A stretch of DNA of 64,000 nucleotides from Scalindua sp964437425 (GTDB taxonomy: Bacteria; Planctomycetota; Brocadiia; Brocadiales; Scalinduaceae). The DNA lies in the NCBI GenBank assembly GCA_964437425.1, contig CAYTGO010000002.1, forward strand, positions 43,404-107,403, in the 5' to 3' direction. Below, piece after piece: positions 18,062 through 27,371 of the stretch; the first letter of the stretch is position 1, and each line of letters opens with the position of its first letter. The position numbers and the translations under genes were made by a program. The notes below the pieces were generated by a model. The model searched no databases, was not told where the DNA came from, and saw only the letters and a program-made list of their open reading frames with translations.

Positions 18062-19108
18062 TTAAGCGCCTGGTATCATGAAAGAGTGATTCTGCACTTT
18101 GCCATTATTCCCGCTTTGCACTCCATACTTACCGTGTTCATCTGATTTTATAAGAGTGTTCGCGTTACCCAGAAAGCAGATAAACTCTTTAAACAGTTCC
18201 ATGTCAAAGCAGTTAATCATGGTTTCCCTCATTTCGAGAAGAGCAGAGAATGGTTTTAGCGCCTCTTTATAAGCTCTTTTTGTGGTGATTGCATCATATG
18301 CATCTATAATCCTGGCGACCTTGCCAAAAAGCTGAATCTCATCTCCTCCAATTCCGTGAGGATAACCTGTTCCATCAAAGTTTTCATGATGTTGAGCGAC
18401 TATCAACAGTGATTCATTTAAGATATTGCCTTCTTTTGTCAAAAGGCTTATACCTGCTTCAGGATGCTTTGCTACTATTTTTCGTTCATCATTCGTTAAT
18501 ATGCTTGGTTTGTTCAGAATATCTGATGGTATTTCAACTTTCCCAAAGTCGTGCAACAGTAATCCAGTTCCAAGAGTACGCAGATTATCTTGATCAATGC
18601 CAAGGTACTTCCCAAAAAGCAAGCCCAGTACTGATACATTTACTGAGTGTGTATAAGTCTGGTAGTCATGTGAAGTCACCTTGATCAGGTTAGAGAAAGC
18701 ATGCTCGTCACGTAAAACATAATCAACAGTATTATCCGCCCAGGATGTAACTCTATCTATTTTGACTCCTGATTTTGTGTCATTCAAGAGTTCCTGGGTT
18801 AGGTTTTTTGCGACACTATAAACAATGCTCGATTTTTCAACTGAACTTTTCCCATTATCTGCAAGAATTGTTTTTAAATTTTGCTCCTGATAGTCATTAA
18901 ATGTTTTATAGCTGTTTGCATATACATAAAGCTTTGTAATATTATTCTCTACTAATTTTTTTCGCCTATCATTGCGAAACGTTTCTCCACCGTGACTAAA
19001 CAAGACATACCTTGGAACGCCATTAACATTGCTTTTTAAATATAAATCACACTCTACTTCTGTATCTACAATTAAAGTGCTTTCGTTAATAGCCAGAAAT
19101 TCTTTCAT
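18062..19108 (-). CDS. HD-GYP domain protein (probable c-di-GMP phosphodiesterase)
   Basis: 348 residues from the ATG at 19108; a TTG at 19150 is in frame but less likely. The N-terminal 130 residues are a small unassigned domain of the type often seen ahead of HD-GYP (DUF3391-like in position, not proven). The HD-GYP part has LLLHDFGKVEIP, KHPEAG, QHHENFDGTGYPHG and IDAYDAITT, so metal ligands and the GYP signature are intact. No receiver. It is the first gene of the eight-gene signalling cluster on this strand, with the hybrid kinase next. With the second HD-GYP protein it makes degradation, not synthesis, of c-di-GMP the cluster's output; no GGDEF protein is present. Confidence 0.88.
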   Translation of the reverse strand: MKEFLAINESTLIVDTEVECDLYLKSNVNGVPRYVLFSHGGETFRNDRRKKLVENNITKLYVYANSYKTFNDYQEQNLKTILADNGKSSVEKSSIVYSVAKNLTQELLNDTKSGVKIDRVTSWADNTVDYVLRDEHAFSNLIKVTSHDYQTYTHSVNVSVLGLLFGKYLGIDQDNLRTLGTGLLLHDFGKVEIPSDILNKPSILTNDERKIVAKHPEAGISLLTKEGNILNESLLIVAQHHENFDGTGYPHGIGGDEIQLFGKVARIIDAYDAITTKRAYKEALKPFSALLEMRETMINCFDMELFKEFICFLGNANTLIKSDEHGKYGVQSGNNGKVQNHSFMIPGA

Positions 19109-19399
19109 ATAATTAATTTCTCTTTCTCTATATTCATATTCCAACCGCAATAGCCGCTGGAAATAGACAGACAGAAGCTGACTTGTTGTTATATAACTGC
19201 CAATACTAAAAGGACATACTATCTTTAGATTTCATACTAAAGCATGTTACAACACCTTTTGACTCCTATATATACATGTATTAACGGCACTTTCAGCTAA
19301 AACATTAGTGATGAATTTATTTTTTAGGTAAGAAAAATCAGAGGTAAAAATGTTGCGGATTTTAAGAGAAGTAACCTGGAATATTTGTTGAAATTGCAG

Positions 19400-19555
19400 A
19401 TTAGTAAATCGAAAGGCTTTTCTTACTAATTTCTTTCTGATCTGCTTATGATTTAAGCCGTAAGCAGTTAAAATTGAAATACTTAGTAGACTCTTTGGAT
19501 TTGCACTTATTACTTGAATTTAGTGTATTGCCTAAGCTTAACGAGACAATACACT
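19400..19555 (-). other. Three consecutive inverted repeats downstream of glnN
   Basis: Perfect arms: ATTAGTAA/TTACTAAT (19400-19407 and 19423-19430), CTGCTTA/TAAGCAG (19442-19448 and 19461-19467) and AGTGTATTG/CAATACACT (19522-19530 and 19547-19555). They lie in the 513-base gap after the glnN stop on the minus strand. None is followed by a clear T-run. They could be transcript-end structures of glnN or a small structured RNA; nothing else is recognised in this gap. Confidence 0.35.
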
Positions 19556-19621
19556 GAGTAGTTTTTCGAATGAGAATGCGGCTATTTTGTTCCAGAAAAA
19601 GCCTAATAAAGTCCTGAATGG

Positions 19622-21718
19622 TTACAACTTATACAATAGATCAGCATATGTTGGGACAGGCCACAATTTCCGTGGAATCAAGGATTCCAATGAATCAATA
19701 TCTACACGTAACTCAGTCATTGTAACCTGCACCTTATCACGAAATGCCTCAGCACGTTTGTAGCTATCAGAGATTTTTTGTGCCTTCCCCCGTTCAGTTT
19801 CCAGTTTCCGGGTTTTACGATATGCTGATTTCAAGTGAGTCGAAACTCTTGACAGCAGATCTCTCTGAACATCCGCAGGCTCCTTTATTCCTTCCAGCTT
19901 TTCAATCACCTCAGCAAGCTCTTTTGTGTAATGTATAATTGCCGGAATATATAAACTTTTCACCATATCAAGTGCAGCATTTGCCTCAATATTAATCTGC
20001 TTTGAATATTGCCCGAGATAAATTTCATACCTGGCGCCTACTTCACCTTTTGAGAGGATTTTATATTTCTGAAACAATCCAACAGATTTTTTTTCAGGAA
20101 AAGTCTTCAGTGCTTTCACGGTTGAATCAATATTCGGCAACCCTCTCTTCTTTGCTTCTTTCTCCCATTCTCCTGCATAGTTGTTACCATTGAAGATAAT
20201 TCTCCCGTGCTCTTTCATCGTATCTTTTATAATGGATGCAGTCTCTTTATGAACATTCTTTGCTTTCTCAAGCCTGGTTGCAATATCATCAAGCGCTTCC
20301 GCAACAACAGAATTCAAGACTATACACGGCCTGGAAATAGAAGCGGATGATGGAACCATGCGGAACTCAAACTTATTACCGGTAAACGCAAACGGTGATG
20401 TGCGGTTCCTGTCGGCATTGTCCTTTGGAAGTGCCGGTAAAGTATCAACACCCACCTTAAGCGTAGTAAACGCTTTTGACTTTGCCTTCTCTCCCTTAGC
20501 AATAGCCTCCAGAATTTCTGTCAACTCTTCACCCATAAATATGGAAATAATAGCAGGTGGGGCTTCATTCCCACCAAGACGATGATCATTACCTGAATTT
20601 GCGGCGGATCTTCGTATTATGTCTGCATGTCGATCAACAGCACTTATAAGCGCGCAGATAAACAGAAGGAACTGCGCGTTTGCATGTGGCGTGCTCCCGG
20701 GTTCAAGCAGATTTTCACCTTCATCTGTACTTAGAGACCAGTTCGTATGCTTCCCTGAACCATTAACTCGCGCATATGGTTTTTCATGTAAAAGGCAGAC
20801 AAGATCACGCCTGATGGCAATTTTCTGTAATGTCTCCATTACAAGTTGATTATGATCTGCCGCAATGTTTGCTGTTGTAAAGATTGGTGCCATTTCAAAT
20901 TGTGATGGAGCAACTTCATTATGTTTTGTTGTTGCAGCAATCCCCAACTTCCATAACTCTTTGTCCAGATCCTTCATAAATTCGGCCACACGATCCTTAA
21001 TCTGTCCGAAATAGTGGTCCTCCATCTCCTGACCTTTAGGTGCCGGTGCACCAAAAATAGTTCTGCCGGCAACAATTAAATCCAACCTTTGTTCAAAAAA
21101 TTTCTTGTCTACAAGAAAGTACTCCTGTTCAGCGCCAATGTTTGCAGTAACTTTCTTGACCGTTTTATTCCCCAGTGCGCGTAAAACACGAAGTGATTGT
21201 TGTGAGACTGCAGACATTGAACGTAGTAACGGTGTTTTTTTGTCTAACGCTTCACTTGTATATGAACAAAATGCGGTTGGAATACAAAGCGTGACATCCC
21301 CGGCGGCGTCTTCCTTGAGGAAAGCTGGAGATGTACAATCCCAGGCTGTATACCCACGTGCTTCAAAGGTAGCTCTGAGACCTCCACTAGGAAAACTTGA
21401 TGCATCCGGCTCTCCCTTGACAAGCTGTTTGCCGGAAAACTCCATAACTACTCCACCTTGCGGTGTAGGCGAGATAAAGGAGTCGTGTTTTTCTGCCGTA
21501 CTCCCGGTCAGTGGTTGAAACCAATGTGTATAATGTGTTGCTCCCTTTTCAATTGCCCAGTCCTTCATAGCGTTTGCCACGACATCTGCAACCTCCTCCG
21601 GCAAATGCTGCTCATTTTCAATAGTCTTCTTGAGCGCCTTATAGGTATCCTTAGGCAGCCATTTTCTCATTACCTCATCATTAAATACATTAGTTCCAAA
21701 TATTTTAGTAACATCCAT
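19622..21718 (-). CDS. glnN: Glutamine synthetase type III
   Basis: Ligates ammonium to glutamate using ATP; central to nitrogen assimilation. The 698-residue length identifies type III (types I and II are shorter). Visible family motifs: FPSGGLRATFEARGYTAWD in the N-terminal domain, EQEYFLVD (metal-binding glutamate), KHNEVAPSQFEMAP, NGSGKHTNWS (ATP/substrate site) and GNDHRLGGNEAPPAI (glutamate binding). The C-terminal 180 residues form the GSIII-specific helical region. GAGGG lies ten bases before the ATG. It stands alone with long non-coding sequence on both sides. Confidence 0.96.
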   Translation of the reverse strand: MDVTKIFGTNVFNDEVMRKWLPKDTYKALKKTIENEQHLPEEVADVVANAMKDWAIEKGATHYTHWFQPLTGSTAEKHDSFISPTPQGGVVMEFSGKQLVKGEPDASSFPSGGLRATFEARGYTAWDCTSPAFLKEDAAGDVTLCIPTAFCSYTSEALDKKTPLLRSMSAVSQQSLRVLRALGNKTVKKVTANIGAEQEYFLVDKKFFEQRLDLIVAGRTIFGAPAPKGQEMEDHYFGQIKDRVAEFMKDLDKELWKLGIAATTKHNEVAPSQFEMAPIFTTANIAADHNQLVMETLQKIAIRRDLVCLLHEKPYARVNGSGKHTNWSLSTDEGENLLEPGSTPHANAQFLLFICALISAVDRHADIIRRSAANSGNDHRLGGNEAPPAIISIFMGEELTEILEAIAKGEKAKSKAFTTLKVGVDTLPALPKDNADRNRTSPFAFTGNKFEFRMVPSSASISRPCIVLNSVVAEALDDIATRLEKAKNVHKETASIIKDTMKEHGRIIFNGNNYAGEWEKEAKKRGLPNIDSTVKALKTFPEKKSVGLFQKYKILSKGEVGARYEIYLGQYSKQINIEANAALDMVKSLYIPAIIHYTKELAEVIEKLEGIKEPADVQRDLLSRVSTHLKSAYRKTRKLETERGKAQKISDSYKRAEAFRDKVQVTMTELRVDIDSLESLIPRKLWPVPTYADLLYKL

Positions 21719-22222
21719 TTTGTACCCTCTTTAGATTGCTCGCTATAAAATATAGAATTATTCTACATCGATATATTTACCTTTAATAGCACATTGTATA
21801 GAAAAAAATTCGATATTACCAAAGGCCATAACGCAAAATTTTCGAGTTAGTCCAGAATCCTATTTTGCTTTTACCATCAAGTTATATCATCAACTGAATT
21901 TTAAACAAGAAATTTATAACTCTATAACAAAGCACCAACTACCTAATTACAAACGAGTTATAATAATTTGCCATATAATTAAATTTCAAGAACAACCTAA
22001 TCTAGTAAAACCAGTAGCAAAATTTTTTAACTCTCCCTAGTATCAATCGCAAAAAGCTTACCGAATGATAATAAATTCCTATAATAGTCTTCAGGTTACT
22101 AATATCAAGGAGAAAAAGGATAGTTTTTAACCAAATGTATTTTCAACAGTTGGCCATAGACATGATAAGCCGATTGTGATGAAACAACGATGATGTCGGG
22201 TATAGAAACCCGGAAACCAGAT
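21719..22222. other. Long glnN leader/promoter region
   Basis: About 500 AT-rich bases between pyrF and glnN, both on the minus strand. It must hold the glnN promoter. One weak sigma-54-like spacing (GG at 22062-22061, GC at 22050-22049 on the minus strand) has a poor -24 and lies about 330 bases from the gene, so I do not call it. A short CGGGT/ACCCG hairpin follows the pyrF stop. No gene seen. Confidence 0.35.
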
Positions 22223-23068
22223 CTACGCCAAAGGCCTTATTTCTTTATTCAGATTTTCAAGGGCATCAACCGCTGCCTTTGCATAATCAGATGTATTCTT
22301 CTCTATATATGCGTAATTGATTCCACTTGAACTGTTTATTCTGTGGATAAGGATATCATTATTTGTCTTTCTCAAAACTTCAACAACCTCTCTGGCGCTA
22401 CCCCCCTGCGAACCAACTCCAGGAATCAACAGTGAGACCTCCTTCTTTGAGTCAACAAAGAATCTGCTGATCTCCTCTAACTCATCTAGATATGTTGCTC
22501 CGACAACAGCACCCACACCTGGTTTGTGCCACCGAATAATATTTTCCGCTACTTTTCTATAAACAGGAACACCATCAACTTTAAGATCCTGCAGATCAGC
22601 AGCTCCCTTGTTTGAAGTCCGACATAGTATATAAACACCCTTCTCTTTCTCACACCACTCTATAAACGGTTCAACAGAGTCAGTACCCATATATGGAGCA
22701 ATGGTCACAGCATCTGAATTCCAAAACTCAAATACCGATTTTGCATAAGCCGTTGATGTCTTCCCTATGTCACCACGTTTTGCATCAAGGAGTGTTGGAA
22801 TGCCTGATGATTTGTATTGACTGATGATTGACTTTAATGCGTTCAAGCCGGAAAAACCATATTGTTCAAAATACGCAATATTCGGCTTAATTATGGCCGG
22901 GTACGAATTCCTGATATTCATCTCTTTCAGAATATTAATATAAAACTCTTCAATGACCTGACAAGGGTCACCCTTGATTGGAATCTTTTCAATAACCGGA
23001 TCAATACCCATACAGACAATACTATTTGCCTTTTTTGCCCGCACCCTTAATTCATTCAGATAACTCAT
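22223..23068 (-). CDS. pyrF: Orotidine 5'-phosphate decarboxylase (type 2)
   Basis: Last step of de novo UMP synthesis, OMP to UMP plus CO2. The catalytic DxKxxD signature is D95-K97-D100 in LLDAKRGDIGKT. Other family features: CMGIDPVIEKIP near the N-terminus, KPNIAYFEQYG, and LIPGVGSQGG near the phosphate site. The 281-residue length is that of the long type 2 family rather than the 230-residue E. coli type. AAAGGATAG precedes the ATG. The start is three bases after the pyrE stop, so the two form an operon. Confidence 0.95.
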   Translation of the reverse strand: MSYLNELRVRAKKANSIVCMGIDPVIEKIPIKGDPCQVIEEFYINILKEMNIRNSYPAIIKPNIAYFEQYGFSGLNALKSIISQYKSSGIPTLLDAKRGDIGKTSTAYAKSVFEFWNSDAVTIAPYMGTDSVEPFIEWCEKEKGVYILCRTSNKGAADLQDLKVDGVPVYRKVAENIIRWHKPGVGAVVGATYLDELEEISRFFVDSKKEVSLLIPGVGSQGGSAREVVEVLRKTNNDILIHRINSSSGINYAYIEKNTSDYAKAAVDALENLNKEIRPLA

Positions 23069-23071
23069 AAA

Positions 23072-23719
23072 CTATCCTTTATCCTCATTAGGAAATCCAT
23101 GCTTCGGCCCCCAATTTTGAGGATCTTTATTCCATACAGACACAATGGACAATTCCCTATCGGCTAGATTTCCATCTTTTTTTGCAACATTCACAAGTGT
23201 AGAGAAGTTAGTAATCGTCAACAGTTTACATCCCCCCTCCTTAAATATCTTTCCTGCCTTCTTAAAGCCATAGGTAAAGATTGCAACTACAGCGACACAA
23301 CTTCCTCCGGCTCCCCTTACTGCTTCGACCGCACTGAAGCTGCTTCCTCCGGTACTGATCAGGTCTTCTATGATAAGAACATTTTTACCGCCCACATCAG
23401 CACCTTCAATCTGGTTACCGGCTCCATGCCCTTTTTTTGATCCCCTGATATATGCCATTGGTTTGTTCAACTTGTCACTTATCCAGGAAGCCCATGGTAT
23501 CCCTGCTGTTGACGTTCCAGCAACAATATCAAAATCATAGTCCCGAGATTCATTGATAAAGGCATCAACAATCTGCTCCCGTTCTGCAGGGTACGCAATC
23601 ATCTGCCGGTTATCACAGTAAATAGGACTCCTGATACCTGAGGCAAACGTAAACGGATCTTTCGCGTTTAATTTAACAGCCTTTTTCTCAAGTAATATCC
23701 TTGCTATCTCTTCATTCAT
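23072..23719 (-). CDS. pyrE: Orotate phosphoribosyltransferase
   Basis: Transfers phosphoribosyl from PRPP to orotate, the step before PyrF. The PRPP motif is NVLIIEDLISTGGSS; the orotate-side FTFASGIRSPIYCDNR and the flexible-loop RGSKKGHG are also present. The ATG at 23719 gives 215 residues, the normal size, and has GGGAG eight bases upstream; the frame is open to 23803, but that adds 28 residues with no family counterpart. Directly followed by pyrF. Confidence 0.95.
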   Translation of the reverse strand: MNEEIARILLEKKAVKLNAKDPFTFASGIRSPIYCDNRQMIAYPAEREQIVDAFINESRDYDFDIVAGTSTAGIPWASWISDKLNKPMAYIRGSKKGHGAGNQIEGADVGGKNVLIIEDLISTGGSSFSAVEAVRGAGGSCVAVVAIFTYGFKKAGKIFKEGGCKLLTITNFSTLVNVAKKDGNLADRELSIVSVWNKDPQNWGPKHGFPNEDKG

Positions 23720-23820
23720 ATTAATACTCCCGCATTCCCAGATAAGTTGGCTGATACTATCACTTTTGTAATAGCGTGTCAAGAAAGGGCTGCCCTGTGT
23801 CATTTTAGACTCTATTTCCT

Positions 23821-23931
23821 AATTTGTAACATGTAATTCTTTAATCTTATCCCCTTGCTCGCTTTTCCACTTGATTTCGCAAACCTACCCAACTACTATA
23901 TTCCGATAATCTTTATTGTTATTTATAATGT
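23821..23931 (+). repeat. Imperfect direct repeat, copy 1 (before methyltransferase)
   Basis: About 105 bases that recur at 24586-24690 with mostly single-base differences; shared blocks include CTCGCTTTT, CACTTGATTT and CCCAACTA. The two copies bracket the methyltransferase gene and each lies 20-80 bases before a plus-strand gene, so they may be duplicated promoter regions or the arms of an inserted segment. Confidence 0.6.
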
Positions 23932-23949
23932 TTATATATCAGGTGTTTA

Positions 23950-24519
23950 ATGCAGATGCAGAACGACTCAAATCAATGTAAAAAAGTGTTAAATATTGGG
24001 GCGGGTTCAAAACAGATTAAAATGCCAAGACACTATGATGGATGGGATAAGGTTTATTTGGATGCAAATCAGAATCCTGAAATGGATATTATTGCCGATG
24101 CAAGAGATATGAGAAAAGAGATACCGGATAATTCTTTTGACGCTGTATTTACCTCACACGTTTTAGAACATTTCTTTTTATCAGATGTTACCCTTGTATT
24201 AAAAGAGTTTTATAGAATACTAAAACCAAATGGTATGATTGAAACCCATGTACCAGACTTCTACACATGTGTAAAAAAAGTTATTAATGATGATTATCCA
24301 ATTGACAAACCCCTTTATCAGTCCCCTGCCGGTCCTATCTGCACATTGGATATTATTTTCGGATACTCTAAATTTGTTAAGCAAGGATCGCACTTAGATG
24401 CCCACAAAACTGCTTTTACTCCTGAATTTATTGAAAGACTACATCAAGAAGCCGGCTTTAAAGTACAACTGAATGAGTGCGCTGCTTTTGAAATTGTGGT
24501 AGCGGGAAACAAGACTTAA
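23950..24519 (+). CDS. SAM-dependent methyltransferase (class I)
   Basis: 189 residues with the class I methyltransferase core: motif I VLNIGAGS (13-20), acidic residue in VYLDAN at the end of strand 2, DARDM, then FDAVFTSHVLEHF and a LKPNGMIETHVPD strand typical of Methyltransf_11. Substrate unknown; given the glycan genes that follow, a sugar or glycan O-methyltransferase is a reasonable guess. CAGGTG lies just before the ATG. It is flanked by a roughly 105-base imperfect direct repeat, so it may have arrived as a unit. Confidence 0.85.
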   Translation: MQMQNDSNQCKKVLNIGAGSKQIKMPRHYDGWDKVYLDANQNPEMDIIADARDMRKEIPDNSFDAVFTSHVLEHFFLSDVTLVLKEFYRILKPNGMIETHVPDFYTCVKKVINDDYPIDKPLYQSPAGPICTLDIIFGYSKFVKQGSHLDAHKTAFTPEFIERLHQEAGFKVQLNECAAFEIVVAGNKT

Positions 24520-24585
24520 TTGAACGAGAACCGGTCACTATCTGTGCAAAACTCTGCCAGACTAATTCTATTAATCCCAAATCCT

Positions 24586-24690
24586 AAATAGTAATACGTA
24601 AATCTTCAATCTCATCTCCTTACTCGCTTTTGCACTTGATTTAACAAACCAACCCAACTATTATACCTCGATACTTCTTATTACAGTTTA
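24586..24690 (+). repeat. Imperfect direct repeat, copy 2 (before pentapeptide gene)
   Basis: Second copy of the element at 23821-23931. It ends about 80 bases before the pentapeptide-repeat gene. Order of shared blocks is the same in both copies. Confidence 0.6.
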
Positions 24691-24768
24691 CCTAAAGAAG
24701 CAGTTGTAAATAACTTTGACCCTTAAATGATTATTACGAATTAGAATCTCTCAAAAGGAGCTTATAAA

Positions 24769-25389
24769 ATGGGACGAAAAATTAGTACTGCCGATCTTCG
24801 TCAGGTCCACGAAGATCATAAAATCTGGCTCAGTTCTGATGGCGAAGCGGGACGACGTGCCGATCTGAGTGAAACAAAGATGAGTGGCATGAAGCTTCTT
24901 AGGATTAGCCTGAGCAAAGCCGATTTGAGTAGTGCAGATTTGAGCAGCGCCAACCTGATGGGTGTGACAATGAAGGACACCAACCTCAGTGGTGCCAATA
25001 TGAGAGGAGTCTTCCTACTGCATGGAGCAAATCTGACAGGAGCCAACATGAGTGAGGCGAACCTATATAAATCCAATATGACTAAATCAGAAATGAGTAA
25101 TGTCAAACTGAATAAATCCTACCTGTATAAAGCCTGCGTGAACGGAGTAAACCTGAGTGGTGCTGACCTGAGTGATGCCGACCTTACTAAAGCAAAATTG
25201 AAGAAAGCAAAACTGAGTGGAGCCAGCCTACAGAACGCCATCTTGATAAGTACCGATTTGAAAGGAGTAATTGGTCTAACTATTGAGCAGCTTTCAGTAG
25301 TTAAAACTCTATATAAATCAAAGTTGGACACTGAACTCATGGAACAGGTAAAGGAAAAATATCCTCATCTTCTAGAAAAACCTAAATGA
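24769..25389 (+). CDS. Pentapeptide-repeat protein
   Basis: 206 residues; about residues 30-165 are back-to-back A(D/N)LSx-type pentapeptides (ADLSSADLSSANLMG, ANLTGANMSEANLYK), which fold as a right-handed quadrilateral beta helix. Members of this family act as scaffolds or protein mimics; the repeat itself does not tell function. Strong AAAGGAG ribosome binding site. The last codons overlap the start of the TPR-OGT gene by four bases, so it is translationally coupled to a protein glycosyltransferase and may be a partner or target of it. Confidence 0.9.
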   Translation: MGRKISTADLRQVHEDHKIWLSSDGEAGRRADLSETKMSGMKLLRISLSKADLSSADLSSANLMGVTMKDTNLSGANMRGVFLLHGANLTGANMSEANLYKSNMTKSEMSNVKLNKSYLYKACVNGVNLSGADLSDADLTKAKLKKAKLSGASLQNAILISTDLKGVIGLTIEQLSVVKTLYKSKLDTELMEQVKEKYPHLLEKPK

Positions 25390-27344
25390 CTATTATTAGT
25401 CAAACTCTTCAGATAGCACTCAAACACCATCAAGCAGGACAACTACAGAAGGCAGAATCTCTCTATCAACAGATCCTTCAAGAGAACCCAGTGCACTCAG
25501 ATGCATTGAATTTATCAGGCCTCATTGCTCACCAGACTAGTAATAATGCTAAGGCTGCCGAGCTTATTAAGAAAGCAATTCAAAGTAATCCTAAAAATCC
25601 AGATTATCATTATAATCTGGGTATAGTCCTCAGCTCACTGGGACAGTGGACTGAAGCGATTCAGGCTTACAGGCAGACTCTCAGTCTAAAACCGGATTAT
25701 TTCGAAGCGTTGAATAATCTGGGTAATATTCTGAGAAAGCACGGTAACACTGAAAGTGCAATTGAAATTTACAACAAGGCTTTAAAGCTTCAGCCTGATT
25801 GTGCTGAAATCTGGAATAATCTGGGTAATATTTTGAATGAGCAGAATCAGGCTGAAAATGCAATCGAGAACTACAATAAAGCCATTCAGCTAAAACCAGA
25901 TTATGCTGAAGCATGGAATAACCTGGGTAGTGCTTTGTTTGAACAAAACCGGTATAAGGATGCTATCCAACACTATAGGCGTGCACTGGAACTGAAGCCA
26001 GACTATGCTGAAGCATGGGACAATCTTGGCGGCATTATGGAGGCAATTGGAGATTTCAAAACGGCTATAGAGAGCTGCAGACAGTCTTTAAAGTACAAAC
26101 CTGATTATCTCAAAGCGTTCAGTAATTTATTATATCTGCTGAGCTACAACGTTTTATGTTCTCCGGAACAAATCCTTAATGAACATCGCAACTGGGATAG
26201 CATGCATGGAGACAAGCATCAAACAGATATTTTTTCTCATACAAAACCTACTAACACCAATGAACGCCTGAGAATCGGTTATGTATCATCAGATTTTCGG
26301 AAACATGCTTTAAGCTTCTTTTTCGAACCAATACTTAAAAATCATGACAGAACCCAAGTTGAAGTCTACTGTTATTCTAATGTGCACAAACCGGACGAGG
26401 TAACTGAACGACTTAAAACAATGACAGATGAATGGTGCTCTACTTTAGAGATGAGCGACAAAGAGGTTGCTCAGAAAATTAACAATGACAATATAGATAT
26501 CCTCATAGATCTGTCAGGCCACACAGCAAAAAACCGTTTAACTATCTTCACCTATAGACCGGCCCCGATACAAGTAACATATCTGGGTTATTGCAGCACC
26601 ACCGGTCTAAAAACGATGGACTACTGGATCACCGACACGATAATGCATCCGGAAGATACTGTTGAACTGGCGGTAGAAGAGATTGTCCGGCTAGAGAGGT
26701 GCTGGACATGCTATCAACCACCGGCAAATGCACCGGAGATCGTATCAGAGGCACAACCAGATAATATTATTACTTTTGGAAGCTTTAATAATTTATCAAA
26801 GTTAAGCAGTGAGGTTGTTAAATGCTGGAGTCAGCTTTTAAAGGAAGTAACAAACAGCAGGTTAGTCTTAAAGGCGCGGCAATTATCTGATCCATTTATG
26901 CAGGAAAGAGTTTTAAATCAATTTGCTCTGCATGGGATTAGTAGTAATCAGTTGATTTTATTACCAAATACTCCGTCATATATGGCTGATTATAACAAGA
27001 TAGATATAGCGCTGGATACTTTCCCACGAACAGGAGGAGTAACTACTGCGGATGCTTTATGGATGGGAGTACCGGTAATAACCATGTCAGGGCAGAGATA
27101 TATTGAACGTCAGGGTGCCAGCATACTTAATCAAATCGGCCTGGAAGAGTTAATTACATCAACGCCTGAAGAATATATATCAAGGGCTGTAACATTGGCA
27201 AAAGATCAAACACGCCGCGATGAATTAAAAATGTCCTTAAGGAAACTCATGACAAATTCATCGCTCTGCGACGGCCGAGACCTAGCGCAGGCATTGGAAA
27301 AGGCCTACCGAAAAATGTGGCATACATGGTGCAATGCGGAATAG
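25386..27344 (+). CDS. TPR-O-GlcNAc-transferase-like protein (GT41, SPINDLY type)
   Basis: 652 residues. About seven TPRs (residues 5-245; repeating LKPDYAEAWNNLG) followed by a GT41 catalytic region (about 290-640) with RIGYVSSDFRKHALSFFFEP, DILIDLSGHTAKNRL, APIQVTYLGYCSTTGL, FGSFNNLSKLS and LDTFPRTGGVTTADALWMG. GT41 enzymes transfer GlcNAc, or fucose in SPINDLY relatives, to Ser/Thr of proteins bound in the TPR superhelix. A bacterial cytoplasmic protein O-glycosyltransferase is the likely role. Start overlaps the pentapeptide gene (ATGA). Confidence 0.92.
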   Translation: MTIISQTLQIALKHHQAGQLQKAESLYQQILQENPVHSDALNLSGLIAHQTSNNAKAAELIKKAIQSNPKNPDYHYNLGIVLSSLGQWTEAIQAYRQTLSLKPDYFEALNNLGNILRKHGNTESAIEIYNKALKLQPDCAEIWNNLGNILNEQNQAENAIENYNKAIQLKPDYAEAWNNLGSALFEQNRYKDAIQHYRRALELKPDYAEAWDNLGGIMEAIGDFKTAIESCRQSLKYKPDYLKAFSNLLYLLSYNVLCSPEQILNEHRNWDSMHGDKHQTDIFSHTKPTNTNERLRIGYVSSDFRKHALSFFFEPILKNHDRTQVEVYCYSNVHKPDEVTERLKTMTDEWCSTLEMSDKEVAQKINNDNIDILIDLSGHTAKNRLTIFTYRPAPIQVTYLGYCSTTGLKTMDYWITDTIMHPEDTVELAVEEIVRLERCWTCYQPPANAPEIVSEAQPDNIITFGSFNNLSKLSSEVVKCWSQLLKEVTNSRLVLKARQLSDPFMQERVLNQFALHGISSNQLILLPNTPSYMADYNKIDIALDTFPRTGGVTTADALWMGVPVITMSGQRYIERQGASILNQIGLEELITSTPEEYISRAVTLAKDQTRRDELKMSLRKLMTNSSLCDGRDLAQALEKAYRKMWHTWCNAE

Positions 27345-27371
27345 GCCGTCAGCTCATTATTCATTGTACTG

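Noticed and set aside
22048..22063. Sigma-54-like spacing on the minus strand upstream of glnN
   Set aside because: The -24 is CGGTAAG, lacking the GGCA core, and it lies over 300 bases from the gene.
23883..23909. TCCGATAA upstream of the methyltransferase as a sigma-28 promoter
   Set aside because: The -35 position reads ACCTACCC with no TAAA, and the other repeat copy does not keep the -10.
27345..27371. Bidirectional terminator between the convergent TPR-OGT and GT4 genes
   Set aside because: The 27 bases contain no stable stem or T-run.
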